A stretch of 32,250 nt of DNA from Bacteroidota bacterium (GCA_018831055.1 JAHJRE010000219.1:1-32250); one strand, 5' to 3'; shown: positions 1 through 9,150, counted from the first letter of the stretch. Numbers and translations are program-made. Notes: a model not told the origin generated them from the letters alone.

Positions 1-3000
1 CCGGTTCCCGAGTAATTGATGGGAGAGGAGACGTAATGGAATTTCCCGGAACTAAGGTAGCGTTTGGCGGTAACGGAGCCGGAAGAAGAGCCTGTGATGA
101 TGACGGAGCCGGTTCCGGATTCAGAGCTTTCTATGGTAAAACTAGCCGCATCTTTTGCATCAACAATGGTTAAATTTCCTTCAATTGTGAGTGATTTACC
201 TGGATTGATAATAAGTGAGGCACTGGTACCCAATACAAGATCATAACATGTCGCAGCCGCTCCATCGTTTATTATTGGGTCATTAACTACGTTTGGAATA
301 ACTACATCGTTTGAGCTTCCGGGAATGGCATCAATATCCCAATTGGAAGATGTGTTCCACTCATGATCTGTTGTTCCATTCCAAGTAAAAATCGTTGAAG
401 GAGGATTGGTACCCTGTAAATATGGATATCCATTATTATATGAGCTATTTATAGTCCATGTACTAGTGAAATCCCATCCTGCATTAGAAAATGTTGATTG
501 GGTTTTCATTTCCGAAGTGTTTTTCCCAACAATACCGGTTAAGTAATTTCCTCCGGCACCCACTGTAACTATATCTGTATTCCAAAAGCAAGCTGATGGT
601 CCCGGATTAACACTATTGTAGTCAAGAAAACCGTATGATGTGCCACTTGCAGTAACGGGGCTAACACTATAACAATTTGAGATAGTAGCGTTTCCATCAC
701 TATTTCTTCCTACAAATCCACCCACATTTGTTGATGAGGGAGCATTAACTGAGCCTTTACTAAAGCAATCGCTGATGGAAGTTCCTGTATTGACATTATA
801 TCCCACAAAACCCCCAATATATCCTGTTCCAGTTGACGATACATTTCCCAAAGAATAACATTCTGCGATTATACCACCGTAATAATTATAACCAGCAAAC
901 CCACCAGTAAAACTAGTAGTACTGCTAACATCAACATTTACGTAGCAATTTGAAACTGTATTGGCTTGTGTAATTCTACCAATTAGTCCACCAACAATGG
1001 ATGCTCCTGATGCAGTACCTGTAGCATAACATCCTGAAATTGCGGTAGAATTGGTTAAGTTTCCTGCAAGCACGCCAACATATTGATCTCCAGTAACATT
1101 GGCATTTTCAATTCCAATGTCTTGAATGGTAGCACCATTAGTATATCCGAATAAACCTTGATAATATGAAGAAGGATTGTTTATATATAGACCAGAAATT
1201 ACTTTTTCATTACCATCAAAAGAACCAGTAAATGCTCCAATATAAGATGCAGAGCCACTAATATATCGGTATCCTGAAATTCCGATAGGAATAAACCCAA
1301 TTCCACCGTTCCAAGAAGAAGTTGAAGAAGCATTGATGTTATCTGATAATTGGTAATATGCATCCCAATCCCACAAAGCATATTGTAACCAAGCAAGATT
1401 ATCAACTGAAGCGATCAGGTATGGATCACCTGATGTTCCTGATCCACTGGGTGCAGTGGAAGACATTTGTGTATACTCGTAAGCTCCCATGTCAGGATTT
1501 GTACCTGCCGGTAATGGTCTTGAGTTTCCATCAATATCATCTGAAGGAGCCCCTGTGGAAGTACCGGAATTGATACAAGGAGAATTAACCAAAAGTGAAA
1601 AATTGCCAGAAGTAGTAGGAGGATCATTCTGAGCATCAATCCCCTGGGTGAATTTGGGATCAATCCAAATGATATTACTTCCTGTCATGCTTCCAAAACC
1701 TTGATTTACAATGCAATTATTATATGTAGGAGTACAACCATTATGATATATTTGCGAACTTGCAGAACCGTGGTCATAGTTGTTATATAAAATACTATTT
1801 GTCACGGTAGCAGTGAGTGTTCCGTTATCTTCAAGGAAATAGATTGCACCACCTCCAGAGCCTCCTTCATCAACTGTTAGACAATTGCCAGTGAAGGTGC
1901 AATTCATAATTTGTATGCTTAATATTGAGGAAGATCCTCCATTGTCACAGTACATTCCACCGCCACCTCCTTCATAATCGTAGTCTGAAGATGTTTGCTT
2001 ATTTCCAGTAACAAGGCAGTTTGTGAAGGACATATTATTAGTGAAACTTCCGGTGCTATAATTATAAATTCCTCCGCCTCTACGCACTGCGGTATTTCCT
2101 TGTACCTTACATTTTGAAAAAGTTGGACTACATGTCCCATAATATCCTTTATTGATTATGGCACCTCCGTTGTATCCAGCCGAATTATTGGTGAATGTAC
2201 ATCCAGTAATTTCTGGTGAACATATTCCATCATTGCCAATGTTGAATAAAGCTCCTCCATCACGATTCGCACTGTTGTTATTAAAAGTACAATTGTTAAT
2301 TGTCGGACTACATACACCATAAACACTTCCAGAATGACCAGCCCAGTTCATTATTGCACCTCCTCCGTACCATGAAGAAGACGTTGTTGTAACAGAATTG
2401 TTTTCAAAGGTGCAGGATGTAATACTTGGACTACAGATTGCTGCTATGACATCCCCACTCGCAACATAAGAATTATTTACCATTGCTCCACCTTGTCCAC
2501 GGCTTGTATTGTTGGTAAATTCACAATTAAGGTAGGTTGGATTTACAATTGCGTTATCTCTATAAGCATAGTTATAAACTGCACCGCCACGACCAACATT
2601 ATCTGTTTGAATTGTTGAATTATCACTAAAAGTACAATTAGTAAATGTTGGACTGGCTGTTCCTTGATTACCATAATTATACATACCGCCACCATGCCAC
2701 TCTGCATAGTTGTCTAAAATATTACAACTAATAAACTGGGGGCTACTGGTATTTCCTGCTGTGGCTTGATTATTGATACCTCCACCTTTTTTGTCATCAC
2801 TGGATGAAGAATTGGCGTAACCTTTAGTTATTGTAAAGCCATCCAAACGGGTAGATGAATTAGCATCACTATATGTTACCACATGGTATGAATTATCTGT
2901 ATCAGTTCCCTGTGTTCCAATATCACCGCTAAGAATGGTTTCATTAGCTTCTCCTACTCCATAATTGGTTCTCTGGATTGTGGATGTTTCGGTTCCAGCA

Positions 3001-3266
3001 AACCCTCCATAAACAGCAACTCCACTAACCATTTCAAAGTAAATGGTTCTTGTCGTTGTTGCTGTGGGATAATAAGTTCCTTTAGCGACCCAAATTTCAT
3101 TACCTGATGTTGCTGCCGAGATGGCAGTTTGTAAATCATTGTATGCATCTTCCCATGAGCTACCATCATTATTGCCTGTTGCATTAACATCAACAAAGAT
3201 TTGAGCATCAAGAGTAATTGAAAACACCAATAATAATGCTGTAAAGAAAAGCGTAATTTTTTTCAT
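1..3266 (-). CDS. Giant secreted beta-helix / GLUG-repeat surface protein (3' end outside the window)
   Basis: Reading from ATG at 3266 the minus strand stays open to base 1, at least 1088 codons, with no stop; I checked the frame triplet by triplet. The start gives a clean signal peptide (MKKITLFFTALLLVFSITLDAQ-like, cleaved near DAQ). It is followed by 'DVNATGNNDGSSW' and 'VYGGFAGTET', the usual opening of Bacteroidota parallel beta-helix proteins. Residues about 100-590 carry many degenerate helix coils of the 'PTFTNCTFSDNS' and 'GGGMYNYG' type, closing with 'DMGAYEY' near residue 592. Residues about 650-920 are GLUG-like repeats ('GNLTNSTAISGCYATG', 'GGFVGRNSDG'). From about 958 there is a 'TWNG...W' module and then a 'YLSSGKFHYVSSP' segment resembling one in the neighbouring 1438-aa protein. 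The C-terminus, presumably a T9SS tail, is outside the window. Likely an exported adhesin or glycan-binding protein; its ligand is unknown. The DNA looks AT-richer than its neighbours. Confidence 0.85.
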   Translation of the reverse strand, partial: MKKITLFFTALLLVFSITLDAQIFVDVNATGNNDGSSWEDAYNDLQTAISAATSGNEIWVAKGTYYPTATTTRTIYFEMVSGVAVYGGFAGTETSTIQRTNYGVGEANETILSGDIGTQGTDTDNSYHVVTYSDANSSTRLDGFTITKGYANSSSSDDKKGGGINNQATAGNTSSPQFISCNILDNYAEWHGGGMYNYGNQGTASPTFTNCTFSDNSTIQTDNVGRGGAVYNYAYRDNAIVNPTYLNCEFTNNTSRGQGGAMVNNSYVASGDVIAAICSPSITSCTFENNSVTTTSSSWYGGGAIMNWAGHSGSVYGVCSPTINNCTFNNNSANRDGGALFNIGNDGICSPEITGCTFTNNSAGYNGGAIINKGYYGTCSPTFSKCKVQGNTAVRRGGGIYNYSTGSFTNNMSFTNCLVTGNKQTSSDYDYEGGGGGMYCDNGGSSSILSIQIMNCTFTGNCLTVDEGGSGGGAIYFLEDNGTLTATVTNSILYNNYDHGSASSQIYHNGCTPTYNNCIVNQGFGSMTGSNIIWIDPKFTQGIDAQNDPPTTSGNFSLLVNSPCINSGTSTGAPSDDIDGNSRPLPAGTNPDMGAYEYTQMSSTAPSGSGTSGDPYLIASVDNLAWLQYALWDWDAYYQLSDNINASSTSSWNGGIGFIPIGISGYRYISGSASYIGAFTGSFDGNEKVISGLYINNPSSYYQGLFGYTNGATIQDIGIENANVTGDQYVGVLAGNLTNSTAISGCYATGTASGASIVGGLIGRITQANTVSNCYVNVDVSSTTSFTGGFAGYNYYGGIIAECYSLGNVSSTGTGYIGGFVGYNVNTGTSISDCFSKGSVNAPSSTNVGGFVGRNSDGNATISNCYSVSPVTASGTSYGFLDYNSVNPGPSACFWNTDIVTVGAGGNYLTGIVGKNTSEMKTQSTFSNAGWDFTSTWTINSSYNNGYPYLQGTNPPSTIFTWNGTTDHEWNTSSNWDIDAIPGSSNDVVIPNVVNDPIINDGAAATCYDLVLGTSASLIINPGKSLTIEGNLTIVDAKDAASFTIESSESGTGSVIITGSSSGSVTAKRYLSSGKFHYVSSPINYSGT

Positions 3267-3441
3267 ATAACAGGTTTTTTATTAATTATTCTAAATTGTA
3301 TTTCTTTGTTGCTATGTTCGTCCAAAAAAATAAAAATTTCTCTGGCTATGTGAGAAATTGTGCTGATAGATTGTCATCAAACAAAAAACCCTCCACCCAC
3401 AAAATCCATTTTGTGCGATGAAGGTAATTTCTCGTTGAATT

Positions 3442-3491
3442 GTATCCTCACGTACCCAATAATTAGCCTGGCTAATATACAACAAGGATAC
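3442..3491. other. Nested inverted repeats upstream of the beta-helix gene
   Basis: An outer 7-bp inverted repeat (gtatcct at 3442-3448 with aggatac at 3485-3491) encloses a perfect inner one (attagcc t ggctaat, 3462-3476). It lies about 175 bases upstream of the giant beta-helix start, so it could be an operator, a leader hairpin or a remnant of a repeat element. The base pairing is seen directly; a function is not shown. Confidence 0.35.
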
Positions 3492-3548
3492 TATGTAATC
3501 AAGTAGATTGTATATTATTTTCGGAAATTTATTAACAATTTACGTGAA

Positions 3549-3692
3549 TAGGGAAGGGGCGGGGGGTGAGTTACTTAGGGTAGGGAGAGGGGGGAAAGGA
3601 GAGGGGAGAGGGGAGAGGGGAGAAAGGAGAGATGAGAGATGAGAGATGAGAAATGAGAAATGAGAAATGAGAAATGAGAAGGGAGTGGGATG
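3549..3692. repeat. Purine-only tract with GAGATGA/GAAATGA heptamer repeats
   Basis: The plus strand is almost entirely G and A for about 140 bases. The first half is variants of ggggaga; from about 3627 to 3680 it becomes 7-base units, gagatga drifting to gaaatga, about seven copies. Strong purine/pyrimidine strand asymmetry of this kind can form triplex or slipped structures and is prone to copy-number change. It is not coding in any convincing way. Confidence 0.8.
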
Positions 3693-3706
3693 GCTTGTGC
3701 CTTGTA

Positions 3707-3790
3707 GCTTGTGACCTGAAGCTTTCGGCTTGTGACTTGAAGCTTGCGGCTTGTTACCTGAAGCTTGCGGCTTGTTACCTGATTCGTCAC
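3707..3790. repeat. Four tandem 21-bp repeats
   Basis: Four head-to-tail 21-base units start at 3707, 3728, 3749 and 3770. Each begins gcttgtgacctgaagct or a close variant; the fourth diverges in its second half. There are no spacers between units, so this is a minisatellite, not a CRISPR. One minus-strand frame translates it as repeated VTSRKLQ, which I regard as spurious. Confidence 0.85.
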
Positions 3791-4026
3791 CCTTCAGCTT
3801 TGTAAGTTGTTGATTGCCGGACGAGGCACCGGTTTGGTTAAGGACTGTTGTTAATAACTTCTGAATGGCACGCAGTTACCGGGAAATTTATGGCGCTGCA
3901 GCAGATCAAATTCAATCCCATGCAAAAAAGAAGAATACCCTATTCCGGAAAATGTAATCTCTCAATCAATGAAAAGATAGTATGCCCTTATCTTCACACT
4001 CACACTCACACCCCAACTCCAGCAAC

Positions 4027-4118
4027 CAGTGCCTAGTTCCTAGTGCCTAGTACCTAGTACCTAGTTCCTAGTTCCTAGTTCCTAGTTCCTAGTACCTAGT
4101 ACCCAGTACCCAGCACCC
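4027..4118. repeat. 7-bp tandem repeat (CCTAGTT/CCTAGTA)
   Basis: About twelve consecutive heptamers, cctagtt, cctagtg, cctagta, then cccagta and cccagca, degrading towards the right end. It is non-coding and follows a short cactcac/cacacc stretch at about 3996-4015. Each unit contains the palindrome ctag. Confidence 0.85.
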
Positions 4119-4142
4119 TGTGCCGAGCGAAGCCGAGGCATC

Positions 4143-4373
4143 TCACTCCACCAACGCTTTTCTCCTCGCCCTATACACCTTCATCCCGGCATATCCCAGT
4201 CCAAGCGATAAGAGTATGGCAATCCCGCCTTCAATGGGTGCACCGCCTCCGGGGACGTTACCTGAGGAGCCATGTCCTGGCGGTGGTGGCGGGGGAGAAG
4301 TGGCAAAAGCAGTTCCTGATACGAAAATGGTCAGAAATAAGGCTATGATTAGGGTTGAAATGAGGTGTTTCAT
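4143..4373 (-). CDS. Small exported protein with PID-CTERM-like C-terminal sorting signal
   Basis: A 76-aa protein in three parts. The N-terminus is a signal peptide (MKHLISTLIIALFLTIFVSGTAFA). A short linker rich in Pro and Gly follows (a run of six Pro, then GHGSSGNVPGGG). The C-terminus has the motif 'APIEGGIAILL', a hydrophobic helix and a basic end (KVYRARRKALVE). This arrangement resembles the short Bacteroidota proteins described as having a PID-CTERM sorting motif (a P-I-D/E-G-G motif, a transmembrane stretch and a basic tail). They are thought to be processed at the envelope by a sorting enzyme; the enzyme is not in this window. The gene sits alone between repeat arrays. Tail anchoring in the inner membrane without sorting is the alternative. 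The three-part architecture, embedded in non-coding repeats, is the main reason to accept it as a gene. Confidence 0.7.
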   Translation of the reverse strand: MKHLISTLIIALFLTIFVSGTAFATSPPPPPPGHGSSGNVPGGGAPIEGGIAILLSLGLGYAGMKVYRARRKALVE

Positions 4374-4408
4374 GGTTATATTGTTATTATGTTTGACTTG
4401 ATGTATAG

Positions 4409-4506
4409 AGGGTTACTGGGTTACTGGGTTACTGGGTTGCTGGGGTACTGGGGTACTGGGGTACTGGGGTACTGGGGTACTGGGGTGCTGGGGTGCTGGG
4501 TGTCTG
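4409..4506. repeat. 8-bp tandem repeat (GGGTTACT/GGGGTACT)
   Basis: About twelve 8-base units: three gggttact, one gggttgct, five ggggtact, two ggggtgct and a degraded end. The array lies between the miniprotein start (4373) and the stop of the 1438-aa gene (4557). In one plus-strand frame it reads GYWGTGVLGYWGTG, a typical spurious translation. It is G-rich on the plus strand. Confidence 0.85.
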
Positions 4507-4556
4507 GTCATTTTGCTTTTTTGTTTAATCAAAGTATTAGTAGCTGGGCCATATTG

Positions 4557-7500
4557 CTATTTATCAACATATACTTTCCCGGATTTGTTCATTTTTTCGC
4601 TTATTAGCTGCACTATGTAAATCCCATTTTCGAGGTTTACAGGGATTTGCTGTAGTCCGGAATTATTTAATTTTCGGCTTTTCAGCAAGCGCCCGCGGGT
4701 GTCGTAGAGATTTAAGGTACAGTTGGTTTCGGGTGCAAAGATACTAATTATATGGTTATGATAGTACACATAAAGCTCATTTTCCTGCTCCGGATCAGCA
4801 ATACTCACCTGTCCTGTATGGATGACAAAGCGGTTTGGGTCATCCCAACTATCTGAAATAAAGTGATATGCAGGATTTTTGCTGAGGTTCTGAACGACCC
4901 CGGTCTTCAGGTCGCTCAGGTATACCTCAGGGCTTTCGATCGATTTTTCTTTGATCATCTCCAGGACAAACTCACCTGCTTCATTCTTCTCAAATCCAAA
5001 GGGGATAGCCTGTACCTGGGTAAAATCCTTCACAGCGTAGGTGGATAATGGCTCACTCCCTTTCATCGAGTAAAATTTGGGCGCATATCCTGCGTAAAAT
5101 TTCGAGTCACAGTCTGGATTAAAGCTTCCCGATGCGGCTTCATGCGGCATGATCCTGCTTTCCTGGGCCGATCCGCCTCCTGCTTCGCTGACTTTCAGGA
5201 ATATACCCAGAGTTTCATCGGATTTGTAAAATGCAGTGGAACTGATCAGACGGGCATCCGGGGGAATACTAAGCTGTACGGTAACATTTGCATAAATGCC
5301 TTCTCCTAAAGCCATAAATGCATTGGTGGCCGGGATGATATCACCGGGCATCAGATCGGTATAACTCAGGTTTGCCCGGTTCCATATCTTTGCAATATCC
5401 GCAACACCATCCAGCATCCAGCTTGCTCCGGCACCGTTCCATCTTATGGCGCAGGCAAAGGGATTGCCCGTCAGAACATAGGTGTCTTGATTTATGCTAC
5501 GGCTCCAGCTTACGCCGCCAACATTGAGTTCACCGCTGAAAACCTGCGTTTTGTCCTGCTGGTAAGCCACCAGGTAGCCTGTTGCTTCTTCAAAATTGGT
5601 AATGCTGTTTTCCGGGAGTTTTTGATTCAGCCAAAGATCCAGTCCTCCATCATAACCAAAGAAATCATAATCATCGCCGCCGCCCACCGGTGTCCAGTTT
5701 CCGGATATCTCAGCGTTGATCACCGGAGAAGAGACAAAATGATAGTCGCCCGTGCCATTTACCCAATCACTGGCTGCAATATAGCGCTGAAAGACTCCCC
5801 TTACGGCGGCATTATTGTGTAAGAGGCTTCCTGTCCCGGTATTGTCGCTGAGAATAAGCAAACCTGCTTCCAATCCCGGGTTAATAATGCTTGCGGTAAC
5901 ATGCAAACCCATCCCCGGATTAATGGTCAGCTTGGCACCGTTCTGTATGGTAAGATTTCTGCATGTTGCATCGGGAATGTCAACAATTACCTGGTGAGGA
6001 CTGGTAATACTGGCATTTGTAGCGGAAGTGGGGACATATCCCGAAGCCCAGTTACCCGGATTGCTCCAGTATTGATTTATCAGGCCTGACCAGGAATTAA
6101 TCATTTCGAATTCAATGTCATCTACATACAGAGAGTACATGTCCGCATTGCTGAATCCGTGCCAGCCAATATAATAAATGCCTGTTACCGATGGGGTAAG
6201 CTCACACTCTGCTGTTTCAAACATGGTATTGGTGATGTTGGTGTTGCTGAAAATAGCGGAGGATGTCATGGCTGCCGAGTTGTTTGCATCGCCGTATTTA
6301 ACTTCCAGTTTATGGGGTCTGGTTTCATCATCAACAGCGTAGGTGAACCCAAGCCTGTAGGTAACACCGGCTGTAAGACTGATCGCGGGTGTAAAAAACC
6401 AGTCGTCCATTGCTTCCGTGCCAAACGAATAGGTTGCCATCATATAAGAGTAGTTTTCCCATGCAACTCCGTTCATGTTTGCATCTTCCACTGTCCATCC
6501 ACCGGGTAAGAGTGGTGGTTGGTAGCTATCGAAGTTTTCACTAAAGGGAACGTTCAGCATGACCGGGGTGATGTTCAGCACTCCGGAGATATTTGTTGTG
6601 CCATTCCAGAATCCGCCTCCGGCATCACTATAGCCTCCATAGACGGGGGCATCGTTGCACAATGTGAAGCGGCTGGCATAATAATACGTTCCCTGGGCCA
6701 ATCCGGTTCCCAGTGTGGCGACATATTCATGATGGTTGCCGTCGCGCTGGTTAAAGGTAGCTTCTTCCCAGTCGCTCCAGGTAGAAGGATCGGTGTCCTG
6801 GTCGCTCCAGCCAATATAACAAACAATGCCCGTTGATGCGCTATCTAAGCTTGTAACATTCGGAACCTCAAGCCTGGCGTATATTTCCGTGGTATTGCCG
6901 TCCATTACATCGACCGTATCCGGTGAGTGGATATTTGCCCAGCTAACGCTGTTGTTGCTCACGGTCAATTCCCCGGACACATAATAGTTTCCGTCCCAGA
7001 AATCACCACCACCGACGGAATAACCTCCGTACTGGTAATTACCATCGGTGATCCTGAAACGGCTTGCAAAGTAATAGTCTCCCGCATCAAAATCCCCGGA
7101 GATCAAGGCCGTATATTCATCGTTGTTGCCGTCGTCACCGCTGTAACTTGCTTCAACCCAGTCCGACCAGGTAGATGGATCCGTATCGGAGGTACTCCAG
7201 CCTATCCAGGCTTCTATGCCCGCTCCCTGCCCCTGTCCTGTGGTTACCCCGTTTTCACGTACCTGAGCGGTTACACTTAGGGTCGTTCCTTCCGGTGCCG
7301 TCGCGGAAGCTGGGGATTCCAGGTTGGCCCAGTCGAGCGTAGGAATGACATAGGCTTCTTCATAGGCTCCCATGGTGGGAGTAGTGGCATCACGTGTGAC
7401 TCCGAGGTAATCGGTGGTTACAGCGGCCAGCGGTGTGGCTTCATCCAGTACAGGCGACCCGGTTACAGGCTGAGGCTGGCTGGATGAACGGAACAGGGGA

Positions 7501-8873
7501 TCAACAGCCAGGGAGTTATCGTCTTCTCCGGTTGCTGTTTGCCATTGTTCCAGCGTAGTTTTATCGGACGATAGGTAACCCAAAATGCCCTGTGTTCCTG
7601 ATACATAATAGTCGTTGTAATCTATTTCCGTGTAGATGGCACTGCTGGATGTTTCATTATATATGGCATATGCTTTGGCACCGCTGTGGTTACTGTTGTA
7701 AATGCTGTTGCAGAAGATATTGTTCCGGATATCAAGTCCTGTTGGTCCGTTATCAGTGTAAAAGGCGGCAGATTTGGTTGCTGAGTTTTTACTGTATGTC
7801 CCGTAAAGGTTAACAGTGTTATAGTATATTTTTATTCCATCGTTTGCGCCATAAATATATATTCCTAATGTTCCGTAAGTCTCGGGACTGCTGTCGCCCG
7901 GCCCTCCGATATCATAGATCAGGTTATTATACAAAATTATACCGCATGATGCAGAAGTGTTATACGCCCTTATGCCCTTGACGCCTCCGGTGTTGCTGTA
8001 TATTCCGTGAATCGTATTTTCGGAAACTTCCGTGTTGAGCACTCCGGTATGGATCCAAATACCATTTAAGCTGTTTTTGGTGCCGGTAAAATTTGTTATA
8101 TTATTATGGCTGATTTCAGCACCGTCGGCATATTCCACGTAAATACCGGTATATCCTATGGAGCTTGAGGTGGTTCCAAAGCTATTTCCGCTGATCACGA
8201 GGCCATCGACCCAACCGCTGGAGTTTCCTTTGACGTAGATCCCGTAATAAGCATCGTTTATGATATTGTTTTCAAAAGTGTTGTTGTCATTATCCGGGCC
8301 AGGATAGGAGGTGCCAAGGTTGGAGCCACCCAGGTATATTCCATAGCTGTCTCCATCTTTATACCCGGTTTTAATGATGCAATTTCTTATGGTATTGTTG
8401 GTACATCCCAATCCTGCACCGGTGCTGGTAAACTGTATAGCTGCCACCTGGTTGTTCCAGTATGAATTCTCAATAGTCAGATAATGTCCCGAACCACCGT
8501 AACTTCCGTCGATGGTGACTCTGTCTGCTCCATTCAGTTGTACGATTCCACGACTGAATGTGCAATTTCCTGCAATTCTGCGCTCTTCCGCTGCATCAGG
8601 CCTGATGGTCAGGGTGTATGGAGCGGCAAATTCATTAAGGGGGATGGAACCGGTTTCGGGGGTATTGGAGGTGATATACACGGTTATATCCCCTGTTACC
8701 GTTCCGTTGTTCAGCGCTTTGAACAACCCGGCATCACTATCCTGGGTGAGGGAGGTATACGTTTGGTCGCTCCCTACATAAATATCTCCGCTGAAATCTG
8801 TTGTTTCTGCGAATGAGTTCATTATAAAGGCTATTGCCAAAATTAAAGAGAGGGTAAATGCTTTTTTCATCAT
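4557..8873 (-). CDS. T9SS-secreted multidomain beta-helix protein with Ig-like and choice-of-anchor J-like domains
   Basis: 1438 aa. The signal peptide is MMKKAFTLSLILAIAFIMNSFAE; two adjacent ATGs (8873 and 8870) are possible starts. Residues about 60-500 form a right-handed beta-helix ('NCTFSRGIVQLNGADRVTIDG', 'NNTFENNIINDAYYGIYVKG'), ending at 'MGAYEE' near 502. Two similar Ig-like modules follow (about 510-640 and 643-770), each with 'IGWS..DTDPSTWSDW' and 'YYxASRF...YGGYS'. Residues about 776-925 resemble a choice-of-anchor J/cleaved-adhesin domain ('FSENFDSYQPPLLPGGWTVED'). Next is a 'WSNPGNWASGYVP' module and a segment with 'DYHFVSSPV' near 1046. The last 70 residues are a T9SS type A sorting domain ('NLYDTRGRLLKSRK', 'LENGIYIVQLISEK'). 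Probably a cell-surface adhesin or glycan-binding protein with no visible catalytic site. Confidence 0.9.
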   Translation of the reverse strand: MMKKAFTLSLILAIAFIMNSFAETTDFSGDIYVGSDQTYTSLTQDSDAGLFKALNNGTVTGDITVYITSNTPETGSIPLNEFAAPYTLTIRPDAAEERRIAGNCTFSRGIVQLNGADRVTIDGSYGGSGHYLTIENSYWNNQVAAIQFTSTGAGLGCTNNTIRNCIIKTGYKDGDSYGIYLGGSNLGTSYPGPDNDNNTFENNIINDAYYGIYVKGNSSGWVDGLVISGNSFGTTSSSIGYTGIYVEYADGAEISHNNITNFTGTKNSLNGIWIHTGVLNTEVSENTIHGIYSNTGGVKGIRAYNTSASCGIILYNNLIYDIGGPGDSSPETYGTLGIYIYGANDGIKIYYNTVNLYGTYSKNSATKSAAFYTDNGPTGLDIRNNIFCNSIYNSNHSGAKAYAIYNETSSSAIYTEIDYNDYYVSGTQGILGYLSSDKTTLEQWQTATGEDDNSLAVDPLFRSSSQPQPVTGSPVLDEATPLAAVTTDYLGVTRDATTPTMGAYEEAYVIPTLDWANLESPASATAPEGTTLSVTAQVRENGVTTGQGQGAGIEAWIGWSTSDTDPSTWSDWVEASYSGDDGNNDEYTALISGDFDAGDYYFASRFRITDGNYQYGGYSVGGGDFWDGNYYVSGELTVSNNSVSWANIHSPDTVDVMDGNTTEIYARLEVPNVTSLDSASTGIVCYIGWSDQDTDPSTWSDWEEATFNQRDGNHHEYVATLGTGLAQGTYYYASRFTLCNDAPVYGGYSDAGGGFWNGTTNISGVLNITPVMLNVPFSENFDSYQPPLLPGGWTVEDANMNGVAWENYSYMMATYSFGTEAMDDWFFTPAISLTAGVTYRLGFTYAVDDETRPHKLEVKYGDANNSAAMTSSAIFSNTNITNTMFETAECELTPSVTGIYYIGWHGFSNADMYSLYVDDIEFEMINSWSGLINQYWSNPGNWASGYVPTSATNASITSPHQVIVDIPDATCRNLTIQNGAKLTINPGMGLHVTASIINPGLEAGLLILSDNTGTGSLLHNNAAVRGVFQRYIAASDWVNGTGDYHFVSSPVINAEISGNWTPVGGGDDYDFFGYDGGLDLWLNQKLPENSITNFEEATGYLVAYQQDKTQVFSGELNVGGVSWSRSINQDTYVLTGNPFACAIRWNGAGASWMLDGVADIAKIWNRANLSYTDLMPGDIIPATNAFMALGEGIYANVTVQLSIPPDARLISSTAFYKSDETLGIFLKVSEAGGGSAQESRIMPHEAASGSFNPDCDSKFYAGYAPKFYSMKGSEPLSTYAVKDFTQVQAIPFGFEKNEAGEFVLEMIKEKSIESPEVYLSDLKTGVVQNLSKNPAYHFISDSWDDPNRFVIHTGQVSIADPEQENELYVYYHNHIISIFAPETNCTLNLYDTRGRLLKSRKLNNSGLQQIPVNLENGIYIVQLISEKMNKSGKVYVDK

Positions 8874-8893
8874 TGGGTTTTTTAATTAGCTGC

Positions 8894-9040
8894 TTATTCT
8901 TTTCCGGTTTGAAGCTGATTATCCTCAATATCCGGCAGATGCATGGAAGCCAGCAGTTTACGCAGTGCTTCGTTTTCTGCGGATTTTTCCATCAGCATAC
9001 GCTGAATTTGTTCGGCGATTTCTTCTTTGCTATGTGACAT
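8894..9040 (-). CDS. Possible 48-aa coiled-coil protein
   Basis: A short frame starting at ATG 9040 encodes 48 residues beginning MSHSKEEIAEQIQRMLMEKS, followed by 'AENEALRKLLASMHLP' and an acidic tail. It looks like a soluble amphipathic helix or short coiled coil. A longer reading from 9115 is possible, but the extra 25 residues look like non-coding translation and lie close to the terminator at 9110-9150, so I prefer 9040. The stop lies 20 bases before the start of the 1438-aa gene, suggesting co-transcription. I do not recognise a family. Charged residues are consistent with a real protein, but the frame is short enough to be chance. Confidence 0.4.
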   Translation of the reverse strand: MSHSKEEIAEQIQRMLMEKSAENEALRKLLASMHLPDIEDNQLQTGKE

Positions 9041-9109
9041 ACAATTGATCCCGTTTTTTTGGCCGGTTTGCAAATATGCGGGAATGGAAAGGGGTTGAGC
9101 AAGAAATGA

Positions 9110-9150
9110 GGGCATACAAAAACAATACGTGACCGTTAAGAGACGGTCAC
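9110..9150 (-). terminator. Hairpin terminator downstream of the TPR/LuxR-type regulator
   Basis: A perfect 8-bp stem, gtgaccgt / acggtcac (9129-9136 and 9143-9150), has a six-base loop. Read on the minus strand it is followed within four bases by a T run (tattgtttttg). It begins about 40 bases after the regulator's stop at 9192, which fits an intrinsic terminator and separates the regulator from the downstream genes. Confidence 0.7.

Larger units (their letters stand above)
3267..4142. other. Repeat-rich non-coding spacer
   Basis: About 870 bases with no credible gene. The short open frames here only translate tandem repeats (TSRKLQV-type strings) or have no family features. The spacer holds the upstream region of the giant beta-helix gene, a nested palindrome at 3442-3491, a purine tract, a 21-bp tandem repeat and a 7-bp tandem repeat, listed separately. 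An 8+8 palindrome with a two-base centre (cacaaaat/attttgtg) lies at 3398-3415. Confidence 0.7.

Noticed and set aside
3707-3790. Possible CRISPR array from four regular 21-bp repeats
   Set aside because: Units abut with no spacer sequences and there are no cas genes in the window; it is a minisatellite.
3575-4036. Open frames across the repeat spacer, on both strands
   Set aside because: Their translations are the tandem repeats themselves or lack any signal, domain or sensible composition.
4365-4607. Plus-strand 80-aa frame rich in GYWGTG
   Set aside because: It is a translation of the 8-bp repeat and overlaps the end of the real 1438-aa gene.
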